A DNA stretch of 64,000 bases from Prochlorococcus marinus str. MIT 0919 (GCF_027359375.1 NZ_CP114779.1:124001-188000); one strand, 5' to 3'. Positions 45,542 through 55,452 are shown, numbered from the stretch's first letter. Notes: generated by a model not told the origin, from the letters alone. Numbers and translations: made by a program.

Positions 45542-46444
45542 TCATTTCTCATTAATCAGCTGTAACTCTTCTTCTTTTATTACATAGACTTCTTTGCAAA
45601 ACTCACAAGTCAGTTCAGCTTTTTTATCTTTAGTAATTATTTCATTTAATTCTTCATGACCTAATAATGTAAGGGCAGATATGCTTCTAGATCTAGAACA
45701 CCTGCATTTAAATTTAATTTCCTGAGAAGATTTTGGACTTTCAATTAGCTGTGGGTCTAGATTACTAAAAAGTTCTTTAATTAGTGCTTGAAGATTATCC
45801 TTATTCTTTAAAAGTATGTCGCTAAAGCAATTTATCTTTCTGCAATTCTCTTCTAAGAGATTTATTAATGATGTGTCTGTTGAAGCTTTTGGAAGAATTT
45901 GAGCAAGTAACCCCCCAGTACAAATTAGTTCATTATGTTGGATTTTCTCTCCGACAAAAACAGCAGATGGGGTTTGTTCTGAATGTAGAAGATATGAGGC
46001 AACATCCTCTCCTATACCGCCACTAACCAATTCGACTGTACTGGTATATGGATTTCCTTTTCCTTCATCACGGACAACATTGAGATAACCTGTGCCTGCT
46101 GCTTTTGCAAAGTCAAATAAATACCCCCCATTGCTATCTTCAAGTAGGTCTAGTTCTAGAGAAGGATTCCCTACATATCCTCTTACTGTGCCATCTCTTC
46201 CTGCATCAATGACTAATCCTTTTATAGGACCATCTGATTGAAATCTGAGCGTTACTCGCCCATGTGATACTTTCATTGAGCTCGCCAATAATAAGCCAGC
46301 ATTCATCCCTCTTCCAAGAAGCACAGAAGTTAAATAGGAAAGTTTGTGCCTTCTTTTAGCTTCAATTGTTGCCTGTGTGGTCGTAGTAGCAACAAGCCTT
46401 ATCCCTCCATCTGCAGCTGTGGCTCTTACAAGGGCATCAGTCAT
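45542..46444 (-). CDS. hslO: Hsp33 redox chaperone
   Basis: 300 aa. The holdase domain starts with [20 protein letters not shown] and TAALVG-like segments; the redox switch at the C-terminus is CRC ... [10 protein letters not shown], a C-x-C plus C-x2-C zinc cluster that releases zinc on oxidation. It protects proteins under oxidative heat stress. It is 9 bases after the upstream ABC ATPase gene, so the two are co-transcribed. Confidence 0.92.
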   Translation of the reverse strand: MTDALVRATAADGGIRLVATTTTQATIEAKRRHKLSYLTSVLLGRGMNAGLLLASSMKVSHGRVTLRFQSDGPIKGLVIDAGRDGTVRGYVGNPSLELDLLEDSNGGYLFDFAKAAGTGYLNVVRDEGKGNPYTSTVELVSGGIGEDVASYLLHSEQTPSAVFVGEKIQHNELICTGGLLAQILPKASTDTSLINLLEENCRKINCFSDILLKNKDNLQALIKELFSNLDPQLIESPKSSQEIKFKCRCSRSRSISALTLLGHEELNEIITKDKKAELTCEFCKEVYVIKEEELQLINEK

Positions 46445-46453
46445 TTTTTTAAT

Positions 46454-47095
46454 TCACTGCGCATAATTTTCTGATGTATTTAATCTGCCCTCATCAAGTC
46501 TATAAGTGTAGATTGGCGAACCTGAGATTATTTCAGGTTCATGAGTGACAACTATTAAGACTTTTTCATATGAAAGTTCTTTGATTAAGTCCAAAACCTC
46601 ATCTTTGACCGACCAATCAAGACCTGCTGTGGGTTCGTCTAGTAAAAGGATTTTTGGATTCCTAAGCAACTGAACGGCAATTGCCAGCCTTCTTTGTTGG
46701 CCTCCACTTAAGCATTCTGGTGGTTGTTTTAAGTCTAGATCTTTTAGGCCTACTTTTTCTAAAACCTCTTCTTGTACCTCTACAGATAGTCGTCGATGGC
46801 CGACCCTTAACTCTTGCAGAACAGTTAATCCAATAAAATGACGTTCTGGGAATTGAAACACTACGCCACTAATCGCCCGCCGAATTCTCTCATTTGTTTT
46901 TTTCCTATGCCAATTGACTATTCCATTTTGGGGTTTTGTGAGCCCACTAATTATTTCTAAAAGACTGGTTTTCCCACTTCCACTAGCACCAGCAATTATC
47001 AATGGCATGCCAGTTGTTGCTTTAAAACTAATTCCCTTAAGTACTTGTACCGAAGAGGTGGCAGGTTGATAACAAATATTTTTTAGTTCTAGCAT
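46454..47095 (-). CDS. ABC transporter ATP-binding protein
   Basis: 213 aa. Walker A GASGSGKTSLLE (residues 36-47), signature LSGGQQRRLAIAVQLL, Walker B ILLLDEPTAGLD. Short, single ATPase domain without a membrane partner in the window. The substrate is unknown. The stop lies 9 bases before hslO. Confidence 0.85.
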   Translation of the reverse strand: MLELKNICYQPATSSVQVLKGISFKATTGMPLIIAGASGSGKTSLLEIISGLTKPQNGIVNWHRKKTNERIRRAISGVVFQFPERHFIGLTVLQELRVGHRRLSVEVQEEVLEKVGLKDLDLKQPPECLSGGQQRRLAIAVQLLRNPKILLLDEPTAGLDWSVKDEVLDLIKELSYEKVLIVVTHEPEIISGSPIYTYRLDEGRLNTSENYAQ

Positions 47096-47194
47096 TATAA
47101 GTGGAAATGTCTATAAAGAATTTGTTTCCCTTGCATCAATTAAAGTCATACAAAACAATAGTATCCTACTTTTCATTAGTTAAAAAAACTAGGA

Positions 47195-47650
47195 ATGGTT
47201 ATGGAAGTTCGTTTTCGTGAGATCGATCCATTTAATTGTTGGATCTGGCTCCGTTTTTCTGATGTTCCCAGTGAAGGAGAGAGAAGTTATCTTGATGGTG
47301 TTTTCGATAGTTGGTACGTTATAGGTCGACTGGGAGGATTTAATGCAGAGAACCTTCAAGCTCATGAAGCTGGCTCAGATCTTAGTTGGATGAACTATGA
47401 AACTCAAGAAGCAATCAATGTGATGCCAGCACTAATGCATAATTTAGGCCATTTAGAATATCAAGGAGAGTGGGCTAGGTGTTGGGTAGACTTGGGTACG
47501 TGTGATGCGATTGCGATTGATGTGTTGATAAATATGTTTTTACAAATAACTGGTGATGTTGTTGAAGTTAATCAGATGCTGATTGGCGGAAGTAATGATG
47601 ATTGGCCGGTTGAGGAACACCCAGATGCTATATTTACTTCCGATAACTAA
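47195..47650 (+). CDS. DUF3531 family protein
   Basis: 151 aa matching the cyanobacterial/plastid DUF3531 pattern along its length: EVRFREIDPFNCWIWLRF, YVIGRLGGFNAENLQ, EWARCWVDLGTCDAIAIDVLINMF, IGGSNDDWPVEEHPDAIF. Function unknown; plant homologues are chloroplast proteins. ATG at 47195 or 47201. The rsmE start follows after 5 bases, so they form an operon. Confidence 0.85.
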   Translation: MVMEVRFREIDPFNCWIWLRFSDVPSEGERSYLDGVFDSWYVIGRLGGFNAENLQAHEAGSDLSWMNYETQEAINVMPALMHNLGHLEYQGEWARCWVDLGTCDAIAIDVLINMFLQITGDVVEVNQMLIGGSNDDWPVEEHPDAIFTSDN

Positions 47651-47655
47651 TTGTT

Positions 47656-48417
47656 GTGGCTGAATATAGACGTCTATTAATTGATCAGCGAAGATTGGAT
47701 TTATTAGATGAAGAAAATCCTTTTTTATTATTAACTAAAAAAGAGCTTCACTATCTTGCTAGGGTAATACGCTTAAGAAAAGGAGATGAAATCTTTATAG
47801 TTGATGGCAAGGGTAATTTGTGGAAGGCGTGTTTCCTGCAATCAGCAGTACTGAAAATATTATCGTCTTATAAAAGTCCAGAACAAACTCAAAAGAGAAT
47901 CCTTCCACTTCTATCTCTAGCTGTTGTTGTGCCTAAAAACGGCTTTGAGGAAGTTCTTAAAATGGGTACGGAAATAGGAATTGATATTTTTCAACCACTA
48001 ACCTCACAAAGAGGTTGTGTAAAACGAATAGGTTCTTCTAAATTTAGTCGTTGGGAGTCTATTATTTCTGAGGCTGTGGAACAATCTGAAAGGCTTTGGA
48101 AACCAGAATTACGAACTCCTATTGAGTTTCAAGATTGGATCGATCATATTTCAAAGTTAAACTCTTCTTTATCGCTAGGTATTACGAGAATAGATGAGTA
48201 TGTCGAATTTGAATCGTGGTTAAAAACAACGCCTAGAGATAATAGTGATGTGTGGATAATTATAGGACCTGAGGGGGGGTGGAGTGAGGATGAGTTGCGA
48301 TTGGCTGGAAGGAAGGGCTGTAGCAATGTTCAACTTGGTCAGTCAATTTTAAGAACATCTACAGCAGCAGTTTCAGCTTCTCAATTAATGGCATCATGGA
48401 GAAGATTTAATCATTAG
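47656..48417 (+). CDS. rsmE: 16S rRNA m3U1498 methyltransferase
   Basis: 253 aa of the SPOUT family. LTKKELHYLARVIRLRKGDEI at the N-terminal PUA-like domain, ERLWKPELR in the central part, and IIGPEGGWSEDELRLAGRKG plus VQLGQSILRTSTAAVSA form the knotted SAM site. It methylates U1498 in the small rRNA. GTG start; immediately follows the DUF3531 gene. Confidence 0.9.
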   Translation: MAEYRRLLIDQRRLDLLDEENPFLLLTKKELHYLARVIRLRKGDEIFIVDGKGNLWKACFLQSAVLKILSSYKSPEQTQKRILPLLSLAVVVPKNGFEEVLKMGTEIGIDIFQPLTSQRGCVKRIGSSKFSRWESIISEAVEQSERLWKPELRTPIEFQDWIDHISKLNSSLSLGITRIDEYVEFESWLKTTPRDNSDVWIIIGPEGGWSEDELRLAGRKGCSNVQLGQSILRTSTAAVSASQLMASWRRFNH

Positions 48418-48485
48418 ACGCTTCTTCAACTTTTTACTAGAGTTAACTAAGATATTTCCCTTTCTAAGAGTTATTTTTAAAAATT

Positions 48486-49235
48486 GTGTTTTCATCAATT
48501 CCCTTGCAATCTGAGTGGTTAATAGCTTTTAGCATTAACTTGATTTTGATTTTGATTGCTCAAAGGTTACCTATGCTTACTAAATCCGGCTGGTTACATG
48601 CCGGTGCACTTGGTACGATCCTTTGGGGTTGTCTTGGCTGGAAAGGATGGCTATCAGTAGTTGTTTACCTTTTATGTGGTTCAATTGTTACTAAACTAGG
48701 ATTTAAGTTTAAGCAATCTCAAGGGATTGCAGAAGCAAGAGGCGGCAGAAGGGGACCAGAGAATGTATGGGGCTCGGCCGCTACAGGTACTTTTTTAGCA
48801 ATGTTATATACAAGTTCAAATTTTGTTGAGAAAGAAATTTTATTAATTGGTTTTGCGGCAAGTTTCTCTGCAAAGTTGGCAGATACTTTTGGTAGTGAAG
48901 TTGGGAAAAGATGGGGACGCCGAACTTTTTTAATAACGTCCTTTAAAAAGGTAAAGCCTGGTACCGATGGAGCTATAAGCCTTGAAGGTACATTGGCCAG
49001 TCTTTTAGGCTGTTTCTTGATGACCCTTGTAATGATGTTTCTCTCTTTCGTCTCAAGTGCACAGGAATTTGCAATAGTGGTTATAGCTGGCTTTATATCA
49101 ACTCTTGTAGAAAGTGTTATAGGAGCTACTATTCAATCTCGATTTAATTGGCTGAGCAATGAGTTGGTTAATAGCTTTCAGACAAGCTTTGCCTCATTGA
49201 TAGCTATATGTACTTCATACCTTATTCTTTTTTGA
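48486..49235 (+). CDS. DUF92/VTE6-like phytyl-phosphate kinase family
   Basis: 249-aa membrane protein with about six helices. ARGGRRGPENVWGSAATG and SAKLADTFGSEVGKRWGRRTFLIT..KVKPGTDGAISLEGT are the DUF92 signature. In plants VTE6 turns phytyl phosphate into phytyl diphosphate for tocopherol and chlorophyll recycling. A similar role here is by family. GTG start. Confidence 0.8.
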   Translation: MFSSIPLQSEWLIAFSINLILILIAQRLPMLTKSGWLHAGALGTILWGCLGWKGWLSVVVYLLCGSIVTKLGFKFKQSQGIAEARGGRRGPENVWGSAATGTFLAMLYTSSNFVEKEILLIGFAASFSAKLADTFGSEVGKRWGRRTFLITSFKKVKPGTDGAISLEGTLASLLGCFLMTLVMMFLSFVSSAQEFAIVVIAGFISTLVESVIGATIQSRFNWLSNELVNSFQTSFASLIAICTSYLILF

Positions 49236-49289
49236 ATCTCATTGAAAGGCTTTAATTTTAAATACTTTTTAAATAGTCGATTTATATTC

Positions 49290-49943
49290 TTATGGCAATA
49301 ACACTTCAGACCATTTTATCATTGCTGGCCAATTAAGTATTTTTTTGTAGACCCATTCATGTCCTAATGGGTTCAAATGAATTCCGTCCGAATGTAGCCA
49401 TGTTTCCCATAAAGGCTCATTTAACATTGCTTGATGAATAGGAAGAAAGGGGATATCAAAATCTAGACAGCTTTTTTCTATCTGTCGTTCGTAAAGAGCG
49501 CAAGCATGGTTTGAGTACCAAAGACATTTAGCAAATGGCATTTCACTTTCTTTAACGGCTGTCAGTCCCATCACCATGACGTTTGCTTCTTTGCTCATCT
49601 CTCTCAACAAGCTGCCTAATCCGAATTTAAAAGCGTCGGACGAGAGTTGAGGCCTTCCATCTTTTCTTCCTATTTTTGCAGTATCATTTATCCCTATTGT
49701 AAGCAATAATGCGTCAGGTAAATTTCGTCTAAGCTCACCTCTGCATTGCCATTCTGAACGCCATCTTTTTGCTACTTTTTCCAGGCCATCACCTCTAATA
49801 CCTAATGGATAAATTATAGGGGCACCTTCTATTTTCATCCAGTTGCGCCTAAGCCTTTCGCACCAACCTCCTTGAATTACATCTCCCCATCCATATGCTG
49901 AGCTATCTCCAATAACAATTAACTGCTTAGGTGCTTTATCCAT
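49290..49943 (-). CDS. GDSL/SGNH hydrolase
   Basis: 217 aa. Block I is IVIGDSSAYGWGD (Ser nucleophile), block III LTIGINDTAK (Asn), block V HSDGIHLNPLGHEWV (Asp/His). An esterase or lipase-like enzyme; the substrate is unknown. It begins 2 bases after the phnE-like gene, so it is the last gene of the phn cluster. Confidence 0.82.
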   Translation of the reverse strand: MDKAPKQLIVIGDSSAYGWGDVIQGGWCERLRRNWMKIEGAPIIYPLGIRGDGLEKVAKRWRSEWQCRGELRRNLPDALLLTIGINDTAKIGRKDGRPQLSSDAFKFGLGSLLREMSKEANVMVMGLTAVKESEMPFAKCLWYSNHACALYERQIEKSCLDFDIPFLPIHQAMLNEPLWETWLHSDGIHLNPLGHEWVYKKILNWPAMIKWSEVLLP

Positions 49944-49945
49944 TC

Positions 49946-51517
49946 TTATTGAGATACTGCCTTGAGATGAAAACCTTGATTTATATTTAATCTACTCTGC
50001 CATTGCCTTTGCATGGTATAGCTTGATGTCTCACCAATTATTGTAAGAAGTGTAAACATTGCTGATATCACAAAAACCTCTGACCAGTTAAAAGAACTTA
50101 GCGATTCTTGTAATTGCCATCCTAGTCCAGAACCACCTACTAAACCCATAACAGCTGTTTCTCTCAATATTACGTCTGATCTATATGCAGAATATGCTAA
50201 ATAGCTATTAGTTTGAGACGATAGCTTCCCATACAACCAAGCAGCTCGTTCGCTCGCCCCGGCAGCGAAAAATCCATGATAAAAAACATCGGTATTCTTA
50301 TTTATATTTTCTTTTAAAAGCCTCCCCATTACACCCATGTTGTAAAGGCCTAATGCTAGTGAGGCTACTGAAATTCCTGGGGTAGTACAGAAAAGTATTA
50401 AAAGAGCAGATAAAGGAGCAGGAATTAATCTAAAAAACAACCAACCATAGGTGATCAACTCTTCTAAAAGCTTAGCTCGACAAAGAATAAGTAGTATAGG
50501 AGGCGTCCCAATAGCTATTCCTGCTGCTAGTATTGTCAGCACTAGGGTTTCACCAATTAAATTGAACATTGGTAAAGTTCTAAAAGATAGAACTATAGAG
50601 TTGACACTAGGCATTGCAATAGGGTGAAAACTAATTGGAACAGCGAAGTCATTGTTTATATACCTTAGTGCAAAAAAACTGACTAAAGATGATCCTAAAA
50701 TAATAAATACTGTAAAAATTAGATATTTGTCATTACCATTTTTTGATATTTTTCGTTGCTGCATATATTCCACTGATTTTTCTAAAATTATCATTATTAA
50801 TGCTAGTAGCCAAAGAGAAGTCCACATTTCATTAAATTGAAGCGATTGAATGCTTAACTTTAATTCAGTTCCTATGCCTCCTAAACCAAATACTCCAAGC
50901 ATTGTTGCTCCCCTAAGTGCACATTCAAGTCTATAAAAACCATAAACCCATATAATAGGAAGAATCTTTGGTATTAATATTATTATTAATACCTCTAATG
51001 GATTAGCACCTGAATCTTTTATTGCAATGAATTCTTTTTCGTTTAATGTATTAATCTGATCGCAAATTACCCTAGACATTAAAGATGAATAAGGTATCGC
51101 TATCGCAAAAATAGCAACCCAAGGATTTAAGCCAAATAATTGCAGTAAAAGCAATCCCCAAATCACTTCATGAATTGATCTTGGAAGTATTAGGAAGTAC
51201 TTGATAATATTAGTATAGAATTTAGGGATTTCAAATATACTTGAAAAGAGATTAGAGCATATAATTCCAAAAAATATAGCATTTATAATACTTATGCTCC
51301 AAGCAAACAAGGCTGTAAAAATTGTTGTTTGAAGGCCTTGTAGAGCACTTTTAATTACAAGTTGATCTAAGGAAGGAGTAATACTAGCAGTAAAGAATCT
51401 ATAAACAATGTCCATCCCTCCGGCATGGAAACCATGAATTATTCCTATGAATACAGGTACTATTGCTAGCGCAGGTAATACCGTTAAAAATGGTTTTGCA
51501 ATAGTTAATCTTTTCAC
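49946..51517 (-). CDS. phnE: phosphonate/phosphite ABC permease, double-length PhnE
   Basis: 523 aa, about twice the size of ordinary PhnE (260-280 aa). The two halves are homologous. The EAA-like loop region ends YRLECALRGATMLGVFGLGG in the first half and YRSDVILRETAVMGLVGGSG in the second, each followed by L..SL at a similar distance. So one polypeptide supplies both permease units. Function: import of phosphonate or phosphite across the inner membrane with PhnC/PhnD. Gap to phnC 2 bases. Confidence 0.85.
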   Translation of the reverse strand: MKRLTIAKPFLTVLPALAIVPVFIGIIHGFHAGGMDIVYRFFTASITPSLDQLVIKSALQGLQTTIFTALFAWSISIINAIFFGIICSNLFSSIFEIPKFYTNIIKYFLILPRSIHEVIWGLLLLQLFGLNPWVAIFAIAIPYSSLMSRVICDQINTLNEKEFIAIKDSGANPLEVLIIILIPKILPIIWVYGFYRLECALRGATMLGVFGLGGIGTELKLSIQSLQFNEMWTSLWLLALIMIILEKSVEYMQQRKISKNGNDKYLIFTVFIILGSSLVSFFALRYINNDFAVPISFHPIAMPSVNSIVLSFRTLPMFNLIGETLVLTILAAGIAIGTPPILLILCRAKLLEELITYGWLFFRLIPAPLSALLILFCTTPGISVASLALGLYNMGVMGRLLKENINKNTDVFYHGFFAAGASERAAWLYGKLSSQTNSYLAYSAYRSDVILRETAVMGLVGGSGLGWQLQESLSSFNWSEVFVISAMFTLLTIIGETSSYTMQRQWQSRLNINQGFHLKAVSQ

Positions 51518-51519
51518 AT

Positions 51520-52257
51520 TTATTTGTATATTGATGCAATGTGATCAGTTCTTATTTCTGTTATTGGAGAATTCAAAGAAATTTGACCCTTTTTTATTCC
51601 AATAATACGAGTGAACCTATTCAGTATTTCAGGGCGATGCAGACTTATTAGGCAAGTATCAGGAAGATGTAGTGAATGAATTACTTTCTGTTTCAGGAAT
51701 AGATCTAGTATGTGGTTTGCTCTTTTAGGATCGAGATTTGATAAAGGCTCGTCTGCAAGAACAAGATCTGCTTGTTGACGTAGTAACCTTGCTATAGCTA
51801 CTCTTTGTCGCTGTCCAACTGACAGGTCTTCTACGGAAATATTGATTATATCTAATGGCAATTGGACTGCTTTAAGACAGTTTATGCATGCCTTTTGGTT
51901 GACTAAATTCAGCAGGTTGCCTATAGCCCAAAGAAAATTATGTCTACCTAAAGCACCTGCATTGATATTTTGACAGGTTGACAATTCATTTATTAATCTT
52001 AGATCTTGCCACAGAGTTCCTATACGAACTTTTTGATCTCTTGTAATTTTATTTATATCTCTACCTTTCCATGAAATATCCCCAGTGGTTGGTTTTAATG
52101 AACCATTAATTACTTCAATAAGAGTAGTCTTGCCAGCACCACTTGGGCCAATCAACGCCACTTTTTCTCCTGCATGTATCGATAAATTTATATTTTTAAG
52201 TCTTATCTTGGATCCACTACTGACACTTACATTATTTACTCCTATAAGCTTAGTCAT
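51520..52257 (-). CDS. phnC: phosphonate/phosphite ABC ATPase (PhnC)
   Basis: 245 aa. Walker A GPSGAGKTTLIEVI, signature DLSVGQRQRVAIARLL, Walker B DLVLADEPLSNLD. Energises the PhnE permease. Its start overlaps the phnD stop by 8 bases, suggesting translational coupling. Confidence 0.88.
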   Translation of the reverse strand: MTKLIGVNNVSVSSGSKIRLKNINLSIHAGEKVALIGPSGAGKTTLIEVINGSLKPTTGDISWKGRDINKITRDQKVRIGTLWQDLRLINELSTCQNINAGALGRHNFLWAIGNLLNLVNQKACINCLKAVQLPLDIINISVEDLSVGQRQRVAIARLLRQQADLVLADEPLSNLDPKRANHILDLFLKQKVIHSLHLPDTCLISLHRPEILNRFTRIIGIKKGQISLNSPITEIRTDHIASIYK

Positions 52258-53167
52258 TAATTTTACCTAGTTCTCTCCCAATCATTTCTATCTCCTTATA
52301 CTGGGATGCTTCAGCAGGTATGAATTTGTCTGCGCCAAATAATTCTAGAATTAATCGTTGCCTTTTTGTTTCTTTGTTAAAGCTAAGTAGTTGTTTTTCT
52401 AATGTCTTTGTAAAACCTTCTCCAAAGCGCAAGTCAAGATTTGGTTGTGCTAACCAGTGATAATCTGCATATGTAGGTGTGCGCCAAATAACCTTTACTT
52501 TTTTGATATCAACTTTTCCATTCTCTAGATTTTTTTCCCAGATTTGTGCATTTAAAGCACCTGCTTCATAAGATCCACTCTGAACCAGAGCTAATGTTGC
52601 ATCATGACTCCCACTAAAACCAGGCTTTCTTCCTTTGAAATCTTCAATTGCAACCCCTGCTTGCTTTAGGTAATACTGTGGCATCAATCTACCTGAGGTC
52701 GAATTTTCCGATCCAAATGTGAAACGCTTTCCTTTTAGAACCTTAAGCTCTGAAATACCTTTAATATCAGGTATTTTACTTTTGTGATTTGCTATAAAAA
52801 CACTACGAAATTTTGCGTCAATATCTCTTTGAGCAATGACTTGGGCACCAGGTTTTTGAATTCTTGCTTGAACACCTGTTAATCCTCCGAACCAAACCAA
52901 GTCTATATTATCTGTCCTAAAGGCACTTACGGCTGCAGCGTAGCTGATAATAGGTCTATATATAACTTTTACATTCAGTTTTTCACTAAGCTCTTCAGCG
53001 AGTGCTGTATGTAGACGATTCAATCGCTCAGGATTTTGGTCTGGTATTGCACTCAAGATCAATTTTTCCTGAGCAAAACAGGTTTTGCCTGAAAATTGAA
53101 AGATTAAAAATAAAACTAACCAAAAAAGACTTTTTAAAGAGTAGTTAGGAAGTGATTTGATTCTCAT
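52250..53167 (-). CDS. phnD: phosphonate/phosphite-binding protein (PhnD)
   Basis: 305 aa with a signal peptide (LKSLFWLVLFLIFQF..CFAQ). The mature part has LILSAIPDQNPERL, NIDLVWFGGLTGVQARIQ, FTFGSENSTSGRLMPQYYL, typical of the PhnD/PtxB clan with its Ser/Thr oxyanion site. Homologues bind methylphosphonate, 2-aminoethylphosphonate or phosphite; ligand cannot be told by eye. Its ATG overlaps the aminotransferase stop by 1 base. Confidence 0.88.
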   Translation of the reverse strand: MRIKSLPNYSLKSLFWLVLFLIFQFSGKTCFAQEKLILSAIPDQNPERLNRLHTALAEELSEKLNVKVIYRPIISYAAAVSAFRTDNIDLVWFGGLTGVQARIQKPGAQVIAQRDIDAKFRSVFIANHKSKIPDIKGISELKVLKGKRFTFGSENSTSGRLMPQYYLKQAGVAIEDFKGRKPGFSGSHDATLALVQSGSYEAGALNAQIWEKNLENGKVDIKKVKVIWRTPTYADYHWLAQPNLDLRFGEGFTKTLEKQLLSFNKETKRQRLILELFGADKFIPAEASQYKEIEMIGRELGKIND

Positions 53168-54354
53168 TAATTGAGTGAGATCTTTTTTATGAGATTTTTT
53201 AATCGAGTAATACCAGTGTCAATTGTTCTTAAAGAAGCTGCACAAGATAACCTTACACAGCGATCGTTGCCAAATGCAATGCCTGGAACTATTGCTAAGT
53301 TTTCTTTCTCTAAAGCTAACTTGCAGAAACTTATTGAGTCTGGACATGACTCTGGTAATTCTGGGAATGCATAAAATGCCCCTTTTTGTGGCATTAGAGT
53401 AAGACCATCAATCTCAGTTAACCCATTTGTAAGAACTTCTCTACGTTCGTTATAACTTGTGGCCATTGCTTGTACAGATTCTTTAGGTCCCAGCATTGCT
53501 GCTAGAGCTCCTTTCTGGGCAAAACTACATACATTACTTGTGCTTTGACTTTGTAGTGCAATTGACTTTCTTATAACATTTCTGGGACCTACTAAATAGC
53601 CAACTCTCCACCCAGTCATTGCCCAACCTTTTGCAAACCCGTTGACGATAAATATTCGTTTTTGCAGATCCGGAGCAATAGCTCCTATGCTGTGATGTAT
53701 CTGTTCTTTTGATATTAAGAATTCATATATCTCATCACTCATTATTGATACGTGAGGGTGTTTTCGTAATATATCTGCAATACCATTAAGCTCTTCTTTT
53801 TGCATAACTCTTCCAGTTGGATTTGCTGGAGAATTAATGATTAGCAACTTTGTTTTAGTTGATATTTGTGATTCTAATTTTTGTAGATTTAATTTAAAAC
53901 CATCCTTTGGTGCTGTCATTACTGTTTTTGGGACAGCACCAGCTAGCTTTGCCATCGCTGGGTAGCTAAGCCAGTAAGGGGAGGGAATAATTACTTCATC
54001 TCCTTTGTTAAGGATCACTTGAAAGAGATTGAAAATAGCTTGCTTCCCACCATTTGTAATAAGCACATTTTCTTCTGTTGTTGGGAAATTATTTGTATCA
54101 CTTACTTTCTTGGCAATTGCTTGCCTTAATTCTGGATCCCCTGCTGAAGGACCATAACGTGTTATGCCATCTCTAAGCGCTTTTATAGCAGCTTCTACAA
54201 TGAAATCAGGTGTTTGAAAGTCTGGTTCTCCTGCACTAAGACTACATATATCCTTGCCTTCTTTTTTTAGTGACATTGCAAGTGCATTTATTTCCAACGT
54301 CATTGATGGTTCTAAACTTTTTGCCCTTTCGGATATCAGCTCATGTTCATGCAT
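53167..54354 (-). CDS. aspC: class I aminotransferase (aspartate aminotransferase-like)
   Basis: 395 aa from the Met at 54354 (MHEHELISERAKSLEPS); the frame is open to 54390. SLSAGEPDFQTPDFIVEAA at the N-terminus, ITNGGKQAIFN, INSPANPTGRV, SDEIYE, and PLP lysine in NGFAKGWAMTGWRVGY are all present. It transfers the amino group between aspartate/glutamate-type substrates and 2-oxo acids. First gene of the phn cluster, which may merely share a promoter. Confidence 0.85.
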   Translation of the reverse strand: MHEHELISERAKSLEPSMTLEINALAMSLKKEGKDICSLSAGEPDFQTPDFIVEAAIKALRDGITRYGPSAGDPELRQAIAKKVSDTNNFPTTEENVLITNGGKQAIFNLFQVILNKGDEVIIPSPYWLSYPAMAKLAGAVPKTVMTAPKDGFKLNLQKLESQISTKTKLLIINSPANPTGRVMQKEELNGIADILRKHPHVSIMSDEIYEFLISKEQIHHSIGAIAPDLQKRIFIVNGFAKGWAMTGWRVGYLVGPRNVIRKSIALQSQSTSNVCSFAQKGALAAMLGPKESVQAMATSYNERREVLTNGLTEIDGLTLMPQKGAFYAFPELPESCPDSISFCKLALEKENLAIVPGIAFGNDRCVRLSCAASLRTIDTGITRLKNLIKKISLN

Positions 54355-54447
54355 TTTCTGGTATTTTCTCCTTGAGGTTATCTTGATCAAGACATTGTGC
54401 CTGATTTTGCCATCTAAAAAAACTTTATCAACTATATAAATTCTTTG

Positions 54448-54843
54448 ATGATTGTAAATGAAACTAGCTTTTTAATTGCTTCTGACCATCCACTTAAGCT
54501 CGCACAGTTCTACAGCTTACTTTTGGGAACAGAGATTGTTCAGGGATTGAGTAATAAGCATTATCTGGTCATTTATAAAAAGATTTGTAAATTACAGATT
54601 TATACTCCTTCTCGAGATAAGCACTTAACTACAAGACCTCAATCTTCTGTTTCTATTTGTTTCGCTAAGGAGCCATCTTCAGACTCTTTTTCTGCGATAA
54701 AGAAATGGATTAAAGAAATTTCTAAGCTTGGAGGGAAACTCTCTGATGGACCATTTAGTGAGTCTTTCGGTTCGGAAGCTTGGATTGCAGATCCTCAAGG
54801 AAATAACTTTTTGATTTTTGTTCCTCAATATTTACCCAATTAA
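54448..54843 (+). CDS. glyoxalase/VOC-fold protein
   Basis: 131 aa of the vicinal-oxygen-chelate fold: FLIASDHPLKLAQFYSLLLG, then LQIYTPSR, and SFGSEAWIADPQGNNFLIFVPQ. The His and Glu/Gln positions suggest a metal site, but function is unknown. ATG at 54448 preferred over TTG at 54445. Confidence 0.7.
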   Translation: MIVNETSFLIASDHPLKLAQFYSLLLGTEIVQGLSNKHYLVIYKKICKLQIYTPSRDKHLTTRPQSSVSICFAKEPSSDSFSAIKKWIKEISKLGGKLSDGPFSESFGSEAWIADPQGNNFLIFVPQYLPN

Positions 54844-54876
54844 TTCTTAAAATGTCAAAACTAATTAATTTGCTTT

Positions 54877-55452
54877 GTGGTTAAAAAAGCTTTTTCAGAG
54901 CTGCATTCTCAGAATATGCCACCTGCTTTTCAATGTGGATCTAACAGATTTGTTATAAGCAGAGGTAATGCACTGTCTCGTTTAATGCTTGTAGGTGAGG
55001 CTCCTGGAGCAAATGAAGAAATTTCTGGTAAGCCTTTTGTAGGGAGGTCAGGGAAATTATTAGATAATTTATTAGAAATTGCTGGAATTGATCAGGAAGA
55101 AGAGATTTTTATATGTAACGTCTTAAAAACTAGACCACCAAAGAATAGAAAGCCTACCCAAAAGGAGATTCGGCTTCACCTCCCTTGGCTCCTGGAGCAA
55201 ATTAAAGATGTGAAGCCTTTAGTAATTGTTTTAGCTGGAGCAACTGCTACGTATGCTCTTTTAGGTATTAAGACCAAACTAACTCTATTACGAGGTACAT
55301 GGCAAAATTGGAAGGGAATACCTGTCATGCCAATTTTCCACCCCTCATATCTATTAAGAAATCCCTCCAAAGCGGAAGGTGCGCCTATTGATCTAACAAG
55401 ATTAGATTTAGAAGAGGTCAGAAAAAAGTGGACACAGTTAAATCATCTTTAG
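54877..55452 (+). CDS. uracil-DNA glycosylase family 4-like protein without most cluster cysteines
   Basis: 191 aa. Catalytic region: MLVGEAPGANEEISGKPFVGRSG (37-59), FICNVLKTRPPKNRKP (78-93), IFHPSYLLRN (153-162). UDG4 uses four Cys to bind a 4Fe-4S cluster. Here only Cys20 and Cys80 occur; the usual KCRPP is KTRPP (Thr85) and the later Cys is replaced in EIRLHLPWL. So the cluster is likely lost. The active-site motifs remain. GTG start. Confidence 0.8.
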   Translation: MVKKAFSELHSQNMPPAFQCGSNRFVISRGNALSRLMLVGEAPGANEEISGKPFVGRSGKLLDNLLEIAGIDQEEEIFICNVLKTRPPKNRKPTQKEIRLHLPWLLEQIKDVKPLVIVLAGATATYALLGIKTKLTLLRGTWQNWKGIPVMPIFHPSYLLRNPSKAEGAPIDLTRLDLEEVRKKWTQLNHL

